Below are positions 34,840 through 44,617 of a stretch of 64,000 nt of DNA, in pieces (the stretch's first letter is position 1; each line of letters starts with the position of its first letter). The translations under genes and the position numbers were made by a program. The stretch comes from Chitinibacter sp. GC72 (GTDB lineage: Bacteria > Pseudomonadota > Gammaproteobacteria > Burkholderiales > Chitinibacteraceae). The stretch covers positions 124,001-188,000 of the forward strand of contig NZ_VIRW01000003.1 in NCBI RefSeq assembly GCF_009760905.1, read 5' to 3'. The notes under the pieces were generated by a model. That model ran no database searches and was not told where the DNA came from. It saw nothing but the letters and a program-made list of their open reading frames with translations.

Positions 34840-35339
34840 TGCCCGCTCTGTGGCACGGAAATACTCTTCGCTCCGTTTTTTTCTAAGGACAGACGTGTGC
34901 GCTTGAATGACAATCCCCGTGCGCGTAAACCAGCCGACAATCGATCTTCACTAAATGGCCTGGCATCTGGAAAGCGATCCTTCACCTTGACGGCAATCTT
35001 TGCCAGCGTCATCGGCTCTTGTCTCGCCACCTCTGCCGCATAATCGAGCATTTCATGCGTTAATTTGCGTGGAGGACCACCGATATTGCCGCCAAGAATC
35101 CCCAAAATCCCACGTTCACGCCAGCGACTTGCCCACTCATAAACCATTTGCGCGCTCATACGTAAAATTTTGCTCACATTCTTGGGTGACTCACCTTCAT
35201 GCAAAGCCAATAAACCCAAGGCTCTCGGGCGAAAATTGGCATGGTGATGATGCTGAGCCATACTTTCCAGTATCGATACTTCGTCTGGCATGAGTAGCTG
35301 ACCTACTAACCTTTTGGAAAGAACGATCATTTTCAGCAT
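34830..35339 (-). CDS. IS630-family transposase, helix-turn-helix half (orfA)
   Basis: 169 residues. FRPRALGLLALHEGESPKNVSKILRMSAQMVYEWASRW is the N-terminal helix-turn-helix of IS630 transposases, with a second winged-helix portion (GGPPRKLTHEM, then PFSEDRLSAGLRARGLSFKRTRL). After LSLEKN the frame gives 14 unrelated residues and stops. The heptamer A_AAA_AAC (bases 34881-34875, minus strand) lies in the right phase for a -1 shift into orfB. orfA alone may bind the ends and act as a repressor, as in other frameshifting IS families. Confidence 0.88.
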   Translation of the reverse strand: MLKMIVLSKRLVGQLLMPDEVSILESMAQHHHHANFRPRALGLLALHEGESPKNVSKILRMSAQMVYEWASRWRERGILGILGGNIGGPPRKLTHEMLDYAAEVARQEPMTLAKIAVKVKDRFPDARPFSEDRLSAGLRARGLSFKRTRLSLEKNGAKSISVPQSGHWQ

Positions 35340-35490
35340 TTAAAATACCATATACAGATCAGTGACTTGCATTTTTAATAAATGAATTTACTTTCTAAAA
35401 GATTAGTAACAAGATTACGTTTCAAGCTTAGCTCCCATTAAGAGCCTACTCTCAAGCAAAATCCATTCCAATCAGTTGCACGTAACTACT

Positions 35491-35492
35491 TA
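35491..35492. repeat. Target-site TA, right copy
   Basis: Partner of the TA at 34293-34294. Confidence 0.7.
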
Positions 35493-35527
35493 TTGGAGGG
35501 GGCGGCAGGTTTTGAGGTGCGAGAGAC

Positions 35528-35553
35528 TAAAAACCCCCGATAAATATCGGGAG
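35528..35553 (-). terminator. Terminator downstream of the 63-residue protein gene
   Basis: On the minus strand CTCCCGATA-TT-TATCGGGGG is followed by TTTTTAG. It lies 22 bases beyond the stop of the 35575-35766 gene. Confidence 0.8.
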
Positions 35554-35574
35554 TTGAATGCGGGCTGGGTTTGG

Positions 35575-35766
35575 TCAGGCTTGTTCGAGGTAATCGAGCG
35601 ATTTTTCGGCCCGCTCTGCGGCCAGATCGGCCAAGGCGTTGCGGATCTGGCGTTTGGTTTCAAATTGTTTCCGGTACGTGCCCATCACAGCGATTTCCAT
35701 ATTGCGCTGTGCTTCTTCCAAAGAACGACGTTGACGAGAGGTTTTGAACGTAGACGGCAGAGACAT
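35575..35766 (-). CDS. Small conserved-looking basic/helical protein, unknown
   Basis: 63 residues (MSLPSTFKTSRQRRSLEEAQ...). The ATG at 35766 is backed by AAGAGGAA 6 bases upstream, and a good terminator follows, so it is a well-formed single gene although very short; upstream in-frame codons (to 35946) lack coding features. The protein is highly charged and probably all-helical, with RQRRSLEEAQRNME, then RKQFETKRQIRNALADLAAERAEKSLDYLEQA. No family is recognised. It could be a nucleic-acid- or ribosome-associated small protein. Confidence 0.65.
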   Translation of the reverse strand: MSLPSTFKTSRQRRSLEEAQRNMEIAVMGTYRKQFETKRQIRNALADLAAERAEKSLDYLEQA

Positions 35767-36085
35767 GGTGATTCCTCTTTGAAGGTTAAACCAGTAATTC
35801 TTGGCCTTGGCAGTCTTAAACCCAAAGTGCTCATGCGGCGTGGCTTGGTCTCGCGGTGCAGCTTGTACTTGTCTTTGACTTTGCGCCTTGCGTGAACACT
35901 TTTGATGAGTGACTTGGCCCCGAGTACAGCCCAGCAAGCATGTCAATTATGTATGTCAATTTAAAGACAGCACATCATTTTTTTCTGCATATTGAATCTA
36001 TGCAACAGATATGGTGAAAGATGGCGGTCAGCTCGTTGCGGTGCACCATGCTGGTGCTACCGCGATGGCTTTTGCCGTGCAGTAA

Positions 36086-36121
36086 TAAAAAAGCCCCGGA
36101 CAAAATATATTATCCGGGGCT
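36086..36121 (-). terminator. Terminator downstream of trxB
   Basis: On the minus strand AGCCCCGGATAA, an AT-rich loop, then TTGTCCGGGGCT is followed by TTTTTTATT. It lies about 60 bases after the trxB stop. Confidence 0.88.
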
Positions 36122-36180
36122 TCTGGGTATTGCCTTGTACGCAAGGTGCAGATGGGTCTGTAGGCGTATACCTGCCTGGT

Positions 36181-37203
<1,023 letters not shown>

Positions 37204-37302
37204 TTAAAGCTTTGTGCGGTGACGTTCTATTCGTTTGTTGCTATCGTGGCGATAGCGCTGGCTGCGCACCGCTGTGTTGCGACTGTTGGCATGTCTGTTT
37301 AA

Positions 37303-38019
37303 ATGGGTGGGATTTGTGTTTTGAAAAGATGGCTGCGGCATTATTTACTGCGCGCTTTTTCGGGCTTTGCCCGTGCCCCGGTGCGCCGGGTGTATTTGAA
37401 GCAGGTTTATTTCACGGCCAATGAAGCGGCCTGGCTCATGTTTTTTATCGGTTTTGCCCTCGGTGGCATTGTGGTGGCGCAATTGCATGGCCAATATGGG
37501 CAAAGCCGCGATGCAGCAATGCGCCTGCTGGGATCGCTGACCTTTACCGAGCTGGCGCCGTTGCTGACTGTGCTGATTGTGATGGCGCGTTCGGCTTCGG
37601 CGATTGCCATTGAGCTGGCGACGATGCGGATTAATGGCGAAGTGCGCGAACTGGAGCGTATGGATATTGCCATTAGCAGCTATCTGATTTTTCCGCGTGT
37701 GATGGGCATGATGAGTTCGGCCGTGCTGCTGACCGCCTGTATGGCGCTGGGTGCCATGCTGGGCGGGGTGCTGATGATTGCCGGCTGGGACGCCAGCTAT
37801 CAGGTGCTGGCGCTGGAGCGGATTCTGAAAATGGAAGAGATGATGCTGTGTCTAGCCAAGGCGGCAAGCTTTGGTCTGGCGGGCGGTATTCTGGCGTGTC
37901 AGGCGGGTTTGAATGTGCAATTGAGCGCCACCGAAATTCCGCGTGCGGCATCGCGGGCGGTGATGCGCGGCCTGTTTGCGCTGTTTGCGCTCGATTTATG
38001 TTGGGCTTTTTTGGTGTAG
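37303..38019 (+). CDS. MlaE-family lipid ABC transporter permease
   Basis: 238 residues (start ATG 37303; a GTG five codons on is possible). The order of helices and the segments RRVYLKQVYFTANEAAWLMFFIGFALGGIV, ELAPLLTVLIVMARSASAIAIELATMRINGEVRELERM and a final LDLCWAFLV match MlaE/YrbE permeases. MlaE-type permeases pair with an ATPase and an MCE protein to move phospholipids between inner and outer membrane. The next genes (an ATPase-like protein, an MCE protein and a lipoprotein) follow within 1-20 bases and form one operon. Confidence 0.88.
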   Translation: MGGICVLKRWLRHYLLRAFSGFARAPVRRVYLKQVYFTANEAAWLMFFIGFALGGIVVAQLHGQYGQSRDAAMRLLGSLTFTELAPLLTVLIVMARSASAIAIELATMRINGEVRELERMDIAISSYLIFPRVMGMMSSAVLLTACMALGAMLGGVLMIAGWDASYQVLALERILKMEEMMLCLAKAASFGLAGGILACQAGLNVQLSATEIPRAASRAVMRGLFALFALDLCWAFLV

Positions 38020-38023
38020 ATGG

Positions 38024-38614
38024 ATGGCGCTGAATTTGAAAACGCCACGTCAGTGGCAATGTAGTCCCGATCCTCTGGCGTGCCCGGGCAATTACGCTTT
38101 TGTGCTTGACGATGAAGACGCCAGCCAGCAGCTGATCAGCGAGCTGGCGCGCCGCATTCATTTGCTGGAGCAGGGCGCTTTGGGCATTCTGGAAGCCAAG
38201 CCGGTCTTTGTCAGCAATCTGCGCGTGTGGGAAAATATTGTCCTGCCCAGCTGGTATCACTCGGGCGAGAGTTTGGCCGAGCTGGATGCGCACTTACAGG
38301 TCGTGCTTGCGCCCTTTGACTTTGACCATCAGCTGCTGATGCACAATCTGGCCTTGCTGCCTGCGCAGCTTGATACGCCGCATCGCCGGATTGCCGCTTT
38401 GCTGCGCGCCTTGTTGCAGCAGCCGCGGTTTTTGCTGATCGAGCACGAATGGCTGGCCTGGCTGCAGCAATCCCGCCACCGCAATAGCTTACTGGCTCAA
38501 TTGTATGATGCATATACGGGGGTTGAGTATTGCATCCTGATTGTTTCTGGTGAAGTGCCAGCAGGATATACCCCCGTTCAGTTGCTAACCGAACCTCACG
38601 ATGAAGTGGCTTGA
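38024..38614 (+). CDS. Degenerate ABC-ATPase-like protein in the MCE operon
   Basis: 196 residues. It takes the place of the MlaF ATPase between permease and MCE genes. NLRVWENIVLPSWYH (65-79) resembles the MlaF Q-loop region SVFDNVAFPLREH; LLPAQLDTPHRRIAALLRALLQQPRFLLIEHEW (111-143) resembles the LSGGMARRxALARA signature through Walker B. However, no Walker A (GxxGxGKS/T) is present, LSGG has become LDTP, and Walker B DEP has become EHEW. It therefore cannot hydrolyse ATP in the usual way. It could recruit an ATPase from elsewhere, be a non-catalytic partner, or be a decayed gene that stays open. Similarity is by eye. Confidence 0.65.
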   Translation: MALNLKTPRQWQCSPDPLACPGNYAFVLDDEDASQQLISELARRIHLLEQGALGILEAKPVFVSNLRVWENIVLPSWYHSGESLAELDAHLQVVLAPFDFDHQLLMHNLALLPAQLDTPHRRIAALLRALLQQPRFLLIEHEWLAWLQQSRHRNSLLAQLYDAYTGVEYCILIVSGEVPAGYTPVQLLTEPHDEVA

Positions 38615-38617
38615 GTC

Positions 38618-39592
38618 ATGAAACAGCATCAATTTTTAAAAGATATTGACCCGCGTTTTCAGCTGCTAGGCTGGCGCGTCGGGGTGTTTGCCGCTGTGAT
38701 CGGCTTGATTATCATCAGCTTGATTGCGGTGCTGGCTGAGCGGCAGGGGCTCTTCAATCCGAAAACCCGCCTGCATTTTGTTGCCGAAAGTGGCGCGGGC
38801 TTGGCGCCGGGTTTGCAGGTGCGCCTGTCGGGCTTCCGGATCGGGGTGGTCGATGAAGTCTCGCTCAATGAGCAGGCTAAGGTCGATGTCGAGATTCTGG
38901 TTGAAGAGCGTTATATGAAGTGGATCAAGCTCGATTCGATTGCCTTGCTGCAGCAGGACGGGGTCATTGGTGATCATTTTATCGAGATTTCAGGTGGCTC
39001 CAGCAATGTGGCGGTGATGCAGGAAGGCGGGGTGCTCACTTTTGCCGCCACTTTGGGTTTATCGGATATTGCGCTGGATTTGCGCAATCGTACCTTGCCG
39101 ATTTTTGACTCGGTTCAGCAGACTTTTGACTACCTGAATGATCCAAAAGGCGATATTCGCCAGACGCTGAGCAATGTGCAGCAACTCACCGCCGAAGTGC
39201 GCCAGACGCGCGAGAAAATCGACCAACTGCTTTTACGCACTGATGGTTTGCTCGATCAGGAGGTGCGCAGCAATTTGCAAAGCAGCCAGCAATTTCTAAA
39301 CCGCGCTGATCTGATCGCCAGCGAAGTGGCTCAGCAAATGCCGTCAATGCTGCGCAGTGCCGATGCCAGTTTGCGCAGTGTTGATTCAATTACGCAGGAC
39401 GCCAGCGCCAGCATGCGTATTTTGCGCTCGACCGTGGAGCAGTCGGCGCCGATGATTCCGGGTATGGTGCGCGACGGTGGCGATTTATTGCGCCGCAGCG
39501 ATCAAACGCTGGAGGCGGTGCAACAAATCTGGCCTTTAAGTCGTAGCCTTGAGCGACCTGCGCTGACGGCGCCAGTCGTGGAAAGTCGATAA
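38618..39592 (+). CDS. MCE (MlaD-like) lipid-binding protein
   Basis: 324 residues with one N-terminal membrane helix (about 18-42: LLGWRVGVFAAVIGLIIISLIAVLA). The MCE domain is then VAESGAGLAPGLQVRLSGFRIGVVDEVSL, which holds the G-L-x-x-G-x-x-V-x-x-x-G pattern, and ends EISGGSS. A long helical tail (about 175-310) is rich in Gln/Leu and probably coiled-coil. MCE proteins form hexameric rings with a lipid channel in the periplasm; a helical tail of this length suits the tubular or tunnel-forming types rather than the short MlaD. It begins 3 bases after the ATPase-like gene. Confidence 0.85.
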   Translation: MKQHQFLKDIDPRFQLLGWRVGVFAAVIGLIIISLIAVLAERQGLFNPKTRLHFVAESGAGLAPGLQVRLSGFRIGVVDEVSLNEQAKVDVEILVEERYMKWIKLDSIALLQQDGVIGDHFIEISGGSSNVAVMQEGGVLTFAATLGLSDIALDLRNRTLPIFDSVQQTFDYLNDPKGDIRQTLSNVQQLTAEVRQTREKIDQLLLRTDGLLDQEVRSNLQSSQQFLNRADLIASEVAQQMPSMLRSADASLRSVDSITQDASASMRILRSTVEQSAPMIPGMVRDGGDLLRRSDQTLEAVQQIWPLSRSLERPALTAPVVESR

Positions 39593-39609
39593 GTCGTGGA
39601 GAGTCGATC

Positions 39610-40413
39610 ATGTTTTGGCAACGATTGAGTTTGCTTTTGCTGCTTGCCCTGTTAGGAGCGTGCTCCAGTGCACCCAAAGAGCCTATACCTGCACTACGTA
39701 TGGCTGTCCATGATAGTCACAGCAAAGCTTTGCGGGCAATACAGCAGGAAGATCTAGCCTCCGCTGCCGAGTATTGGCAGCAAACGCTGCTCCGCTATCA
39801 GGCATTGGACGATTGGCAGGGGCAAGGACAGGCTCGTCTGGGTCTGGCTCAGGCGCAGCATAAACTCGGTCAGTTGGAGGTGGCGCAAGCCACATTGAAG
39901 CCGCTGCTTGCGCAGGTGCTCTTTGGTGATGCGATCCGTGCACAAGCGCACTTGCAACTGGCGATGATCTCTTTGCCCGATGTGGGTGTGGCGGCCATGT
40001 ATCTGGCTGAATCAGAGCGGCTGTGCGCCAAACCATGTGCTCTGCAGTGGGCACAGCACAATCTGGCGGCCAAAATTGCCGCCAGCAAGCTCGATTGGCC
40101 ACGGGTCGCCATGATCAGCGGGCAATTGCTCGCTACCGCCCCCGCTACCGAGCGCGCTGAAATTGCCCACGCACATCGCCTGCAGGCTCTGGCTTTGCTC
40201 AGGCAGCAGCAAGCAGGCGCTGCTTTGCCGCATATTCAGGCGGCACTTGAGCTGGATCGTGTGCTGGCAAAGCCAGCCTGGCTGCTTGAGGATTATCGCT
40301 TGCAGCTGGAGATTGCCACCGTTCTCCGTGATGAGGCATTACAGCAAGAAAGCCGGCAAAGACTGCAGAGCGTTTGCCAAGCGGTGCGATGTGATCCGGA
40401 CTACCCACGTTGA
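39610..40413 (+). CDS. TPR-like lipoprotein of the MCE operon
   Basis: 267 residues. The signal peptide ends in a lipobox LLGAC with lipidated Cys18 followed by SSAP, so it is probably outer-membrane-attached. The rest is helical with tetratricopeptide-like units (ASAAEYWQQTLLRYQALDDWQGQGQARLGLAQ, then LGQLEVAQATLKPLL). Four cysteines occur in the second half. Many MCE operons end with a lipoprotein that anchors the transporter to the outer membrane; here the TPR type, not the usual DUF330 auxiliary lipoprotein, fills the slot. It starts 17 bases after the MCE gene. Confidence 0.8.
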   Translation: MFWQRLSLLLLLALLGACSSAPKEPIPALRMAVHDSHSKALRAIQQEDLASAAEYWQQTLLRYQALDDWQGQGQARLGLAQAQHKLGQLEVAQATLKPLLAQVLFGDAIRAQAHLQLAMISLPDVGVAAMYLAESERLCAKPCALQWAQHNLAAKIAASKLDWPRVAMISGQLLATAPATERAEIAHAHRLQALALLRQQQAGAALPHIQAALELDRVLAKPAWLLEDYRLQLEIATVLRDEALQQESRQRLQSVCQAVRCDPDYPR

Positions 40414-40439
40414 GGGCAAAATTTAAGTCGGCATCCAGC

Positions 40440-40469
40440 TTGAATTCTCCGGGTTTTCGCGGTTATAAT
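40440..40469 (+). promoter_or_regulatory. Sigma-70-type promoter for rpsB
   Basis: TTGAAT (40440-40445) and TATAAT (40464-40469) are 18 bases apart, about 120 bases before the rpsB ATG. The leader between may allow ribosomal protein S2 autoregulation, as known for rpsB leaders in other proteobacteria; I could not confirm the fold. Confidence 0.7.
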
Positions 40470-40584
40470 CGTCGACTAGCTGTGCAAATGGTTTGTGCAG
40501 TAATTTTCCCGTCCGTATCTCAAGGGTGCTTTGATTAGTTCCTACGGGCGGAAGACCTTAACCCCTGAGACTTTGGAGAAATCA

Positions 40585-41310
40585 ATGTCTGTTAGCATGC
40601 GCGATATGCTGGAAGCCGGCGTACACTTCGGCCACCAAACCCGTTACTGGAACCCGAAAATGGGCAAGTTCATTTTCGGCGCTCGCAACAAGATTCACAT
40701 TATCAACCTCGAAAAAACATTGCCAATGTTTGAAGATGCACTGAAATTCGTGCGTCAATTGTCTGCAAACAAGGGCAACGTATTGTTCGTAGGTACTAAA
40801 CGCGCTGCTCGCGAAATCATCGCTGAAGAAGCTACTCGCGCAAATTCACCATTCGTTGATCACCGCTGGTTGGGCGGTATGCTGACTAACTACAAAACAG
40901 TTAAGCAATCGATCAAACGCATGAACGACATGAAAGCTGTGTTGGAAAATGCTGAAGGCACTGGCTACGGCAAGAAAGAATTGCTGGACATGAAACGTGA
41001 AGTTGAAAAACTTGAGCGTTCTTTGGGTGGTATCAATGAGATGGGTGGCTTGCCAGATGCGATTTTCGTTATCGACACTGGTTACCAAGCTGGTACGATC
41101 GTTGAAGCTCGCAAGCTCGGTATCCCTGTCATTGGTGTTGTTGATACTAACAACAACCCAGAAGGTATCGACTACGTAATTCCAGGTAACGATGACTCTT
41201 CTCGCGCAATCCGCCTGTACGCACGTGCAGTAGCTGATGCGGTGCTGGAAGGCCGTAACCAAGCAACTCAGGCTTTGGTTGCTGCAGTTAGCGAAGCTGC
41301 TGCCGAGTAA
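40585..41310 (+). CDS. rpsB: 30S ribosomal protein S2
   Basis: 241 residues from ATG 40585 (GGAGA 5 bases upstream). [23 protein letters not shown] is the conserved S2 N-terminus, with [11 protein letters not shown] and [15 protein letters not shown] also present. Codon use differs sharply from the flanking genes (preferred AAA, GGT, CGT, GAA), as expected for a highly expressed gene. It is the first gene of the long plus-strand block, followed by a hairpin and tsf. Confidence 0.98.
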   Translation: MSVSMRDMLEAGVHFGHQTRYWNPKMGKFIFGARNKIHIINLEKTLPMFEDALKFVRQLSANKGNVLFVGTKRAAREIIAEEATRANSPFVDHRWLGGMLTNYKTVKQSIKRMNDMKAVLENAEGTGYGKKELLDMKREVEKLERSLGGINEMGGLPDAIFVIDTGYQAGTIVEARKLGIPVIGVVDTNNNPEGIDYVIPGNDDSSRAIRLYARAVADAVLEGRNQATQALVAAVSEAAAE

Positions 41311-41335
41311 TCCGGGCGCTGAAGTAGCACATTTT

Positions 41336-41362
41336 AAAAAGGGGCGTTTAGCCCCTTTTTTG
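41336..41362 (+). terminator. Intergenic terminator/attenuator between rpsB and tsf
   Basis: Stem AAAAAGGGGC / GCCCCTTTTT with a GTTTA loop and a T run. Partial read-through would fix the S2:EF-Ts ratio, as described for the E. coli rpsB-tsf gap. Confidence 0.85.
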
Positions 41363-41407
41363 TAACATTGACCCAATAAACTGAAGTCTTATATTCGGGA
41401 GAATTTC

Positions 41408-42292
41408 ATGGCTGCAATTACTGCAAAAATGGTTGCCGAGCTGCGCGAACTGACCGGCCTTGGCATGATGGAGTGCAAAAAAGCACTGGTTGAAGCAGAT
41501 GGCGACATCAAAAAAGCTGAAGAAGTGTTGCGTATTAAATCAGGCAACAAAGCTTCTAAAATGGCTGGCCGTACTGCTGCTGAAGGTACCGTTGTTGCAT
41601 TTATTACTGATGACAAGAAAGTTGGCGCCCTCATCGAAGTGAACTGTGAAACAGACTTCGTGGGTAAAGACGAAAACTTCGCCGCCTTTGCCAAAGCGTG
41701 TGCGAAAGCCGTTGTTGTGGGTAATCCTGCTGATGTGGCTGCATTGGGTGCGGTTAAGACTGATTCTGGTGAAACAGTTGAAGAAGCGCGTAACGCGATT
41801 ATCGCCAAATTGGGCGAGAACATGACTTTGCGCCGTTTTGTACGTTACGAAACTGCTGGCCAATTGGCGGCTTACCTGCACGGCGCGAAAATCGGCGTGC
41901 TGGTTGATGTTAGCGGTGGCGACGAGCAACTGGGCCGCGACTTGGCTATGCACATTGCTGCAAGCAAGCCAAAAGCGCTGGATGCTTCAGGTGTTGACGC
42001 TGAACTCGTTGAAACCGAGCGTCGTGTAGCGATTGAACGCGCTAAAGAAGCAGGTAAATCTGGCGACATGCTGGAAAAAATCGCCGAAGGTACTGTTAAC
42101 AAGTTCCTGAAAGAAGTGACTTTGCTGAATCAAGTGTTCATCAAGGCCGAAGATGGCAAGCAAACCATCGAGCAATTGGTTAAATCAAAAGCTGCCTCTA
42201 TCAATGCATTCACTATGTTTACCGTGGGCGAAGGCATTGAGAAGAAAGTAGTTGATTACGCAGCCGAAGTTGCTGCAGCAGCGCAACTTTAA
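41408..42292 (+). CDS. tsf: Elongation factor Ts
   Basis: 294 residues. [34 protein letters not shown] is the N-terminal UBA-like domain, [15 protein letters not shown] contains the conserved TDFV motif that contacts EF-Tu, and the coiled-coil and C-terminal module follow. EF-Ts releases GDP from EF-Tu in the cytoplasm. Codon use is of the highly expressed kind. GGGAGAA lies before the ATG. Confidence 0.98.
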   Translation: MAAITAKMVAELRELTGLGMMECKKALVEADGDIKKAEEVLRIKSGNKASKMAGRTAAEGTVVAFITDDKKVGALIEVNCETDFVGKDENFAAFAKACAKAVVVGNPADVAALGAVKTDSGETVEEARNAIIAKLGENMTLRRFVRYETAGQLAAYLHGAKIGVLVDVSGGDEQLGRDLAMHIAASKPKALDASGVDAELVETERRVAIERAKEAGKSGDMLEKIAEGTVNKFLKEVTLLNQVFIKAEDGKQTIEQLVKSKAASINAFTMFTVGEGIEKKVVDYAAEVAAAAQL

Positions 42293-42336
42293 GTCTATAA
42301 ATTAGACTTAAATAAGCGTCGCGCAGATTGCTTATG

Positions 42337-42363
42337 AACGCCGCGCCTTAAAGCGCGGCGTTT
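42337..42363 (+). terminator. GC-rich hairpin between tsf and pyrH
   Basis: Exact arms AACGCCGCGC / GCGCGGCGTT around CTTAAA, followed by only TCT. It is a strong stem with a weak T tract, perhaps an attenuator or RNA-processing site. Confidence 0.6.
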
Positions 42364-42425
42364 CTACGACTATGCGCGCCGCGTTTTACGAGTACGTCAC
42401 AAGCACGCCCGGGTAAACTTAATAA

Positions 42426-43154
<729 letters not shown>

Positions 43155-43194
43155 GATTGTATCGAACTCAATATTTTTCGAAATCATCTCGACG

Positions 43195-43220
43195 GGCGGG
43201 TATAATTCCGCCTGTTTTTT
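43195..43220 (+). terminator. Hairpin with TATAAT loop before frr (terminator or promoter)
   Basis: GGCGG (43195-43199) and CCGCC (43208-43212) pair around GTATAATT and are followed by TGTTTTTTATT, so a short terminator of the pyrH transcript is possible. The loop is also a perfect -10 hexamer TATAAT at 43201-43206, but no good -35 lies at normal spacing. Which reading is right cannot be decided by eye. Confidence 0.4.
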
Positions 43221-43277
43221 ATTGCGGATGCCATTGAGCAGACGTCTTTATTGCTGAAGTGTTGTAGAGGTTACCAA

Positions 43278-43835
43278 ATGATTGCGGATATCAAAAAAGC
43301 AACTGAAGAAAAGATGGTGAAAACCGCCGAGAAGTTAAAAACTGACTTGGCAAAGATTCGTACAGGCCGCGCGCATACTGGCTTGCTTGATCATGTGCAG
43401 GTTGAGTACTACGGCAGCATGGTGCCTGTGAATCAGGTCGCCAATATTACGCTGATTGACTCACGCACGATTGGTGCGCAGCCTTACGAAAAAAACATGG
43501 TTGGCAAAGTTGAAAAAGCCATTCGCGATTGTGATCTGGGTTTGAATCCGGCCGCGCAAGGCGATTTGATCCGTGTGCCCATGCCGATGTTGACTGAAGA
43601 GCGTCGTAAAGATCTGATCAAAGTGGTGCGTGGTGAAACAGAAGATGCGCGCGTTGCTGTGCGTAATGTACGCCGCGATGCGAATGATCAACTCAAGCGT
43701 GCACTGAAAGATAAAGAAATCTCTGAAGATGACGAGCGTCGTGGTCAGGATGATATTCAGAAACTGACCGATAAATACATCGCTGAACTGGATCGCCAAT
43801 TGGCCGAGAAAGAAAAAGAGTTGCTGACGGTTTAA
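43278..43835 (+). CDS. frr: Ribosome recycling factor
   Basis: 185 residues, family length. It starts [34 protein letters not shown], and later has [38 protein letters not shown]. With EF-G it splits post-termination ribosomes. ATG 43278 with AGAGG upstream is preferred to an in-frame upstream start. Followed after 17 bases by uppS. Confidence 0.98.
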   Translation: MIADIKKATEEKMVKTAEKLKTDLAKIRTGRAHTGLLDHVQVEYYGSMVPVNQVANITLIDSRTIGAQPYEKNMVGKVEKAIRDCDLGLNPAAQGDLIRVPMPMLTEERRKDLIKVVRGETEDARVAVRNVRRDANDQLKRALKDKEISEDDERRGQDDIQKLTDKYIAELDRQLAEKEKELLTV

Positions 43836-43852
43836 TTGAAAGGCGGTAGAGC

Positions 43853-44617
43853 GTGGCTTTGTTTAATCGCGTCAGCGAGCAGGAAATCGATCTTACCCAG
43901 GGCAAAATTCCGCAGCACATTGCCATCATCATGGATGGTAATGGCCGCTGGGCCAAAAAGCGGATGATGCCCCGTATCTATGGTCACAAAAAGGGTGTAG
44001 ATGCACTGCGTGATGTGATTCGGGCGTGTGATGAGCTGCAGGTGGCTTATCTGACTGTCTTTGCTTTTTCGAGCGAAAACTGGCGACGTCCCGCCGATGA
44101 AGTTTCATTTCTGATGGGGCTGTTTCTGCAGGTGCTCGATAGTGAAATCGAGCGTATGCAGCGCAATAATATCCGGCTGAAGATTATTGGCCGACGTGAC
44201 CAATTCTCCGCAGAGCTGGTGCAATTGATTGAGTTGGCTGAGCAGAAAACGGCCAATAATACGGGCTTATGCCTGACTATTGCCGCTGATTATGGTGGGC
44301 ACTGGGATGTGATGCAGGCAACGCAGGCTATGCTGCGTGATCAGCCGGGCTTGTTGGCCGGTTTTGCCGAGACGGATCTGCAGCCTTATTTGTCGATGGC
44401 GTACGCGCCTGATCCTGATTTGTTTATCCGCACGGGTGGGGAGCAAAGAATTAGCAACTTCCTGCTCTGGCAGTTGGCATACACCGAGCTTTACTTCACC
44501 GATTTGGCGTGGCCGGAGTTTGGTCGCGAACAATTGCATCAATCGATTGCGTGGTTTCAGCAGCGTGAGAGACGATTTGGCCGCATTAGTGAGCAACTGA
44601 GCGATTCCTCATGCTAA
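43853..44617 (+). CDS. uppS: Di-trans,poly-cis-undecaprenyl-diphosphate synthase (UppS)
   Basis: 254 residues with a GTG start. HIAIIMDGNGRWAKKR (22-37) holds catalytic Asp28 and the P-loop-like G-N-G-R-W, FAFSSENWRRP is region III, and RTGGEQRISNFLLWQLAYTELYF is region V. It condenses farnesyl diphosphate with eight isopentenyl units to the C55 carrier used for peptidoglycan and O-antigen. Its last 7 bases overlap the cdsA start. Confidence 0.96.
   Translation: MALFNRVSEQEIDLTQGKIPQHIAIIMDGNGRWAKKRMMPRIYGHKKGVDALRDVIRACDELQVAYLTVFAFSSENWRRPADEVSFLMGLFLQVLDSEIERMQRNNIRLKIIGRRDQFSAELVQLIELAEQKTANNTGLCLTIAADYGGHWDVMQATQAMLRDQPGLLAGFAETDLQPYLSMAYAPDPDLFIRTGGEQRISNFLLWQLAYTELYFTDLAWPEFGREQLHQSIAWFQQRERRFGRISEQLSDSSC

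Larger units (their letters stand above)
34295..35490 (-). mobile_element. Complete IS630-family insertion sequence
   Basis: 1196 bp bounded by inverted ends: AGTAGTTACG at the left and CGTAACTACT at the right. Over the aligned 20 bases (34296-34315 and 35470-35489) 17 match, and TA duplicates flank both sides. The two overlapping frames encode a helix-turn-helix half and a DDE half of one transposase, joined by a probable -1 frameshift. Removing the element restores a continuous sequence GAATGCTATTGG across one TA. The element looks intact and recently active. Confidence 0.9.

Noticed and set aside
43175-43206. Strong promoter for frr with TATAAT
   Set aside because: No -35 at usual spacing, and the hexamer is the loop of a hairpin followed by a T tract; listed only as an ambiguous element.
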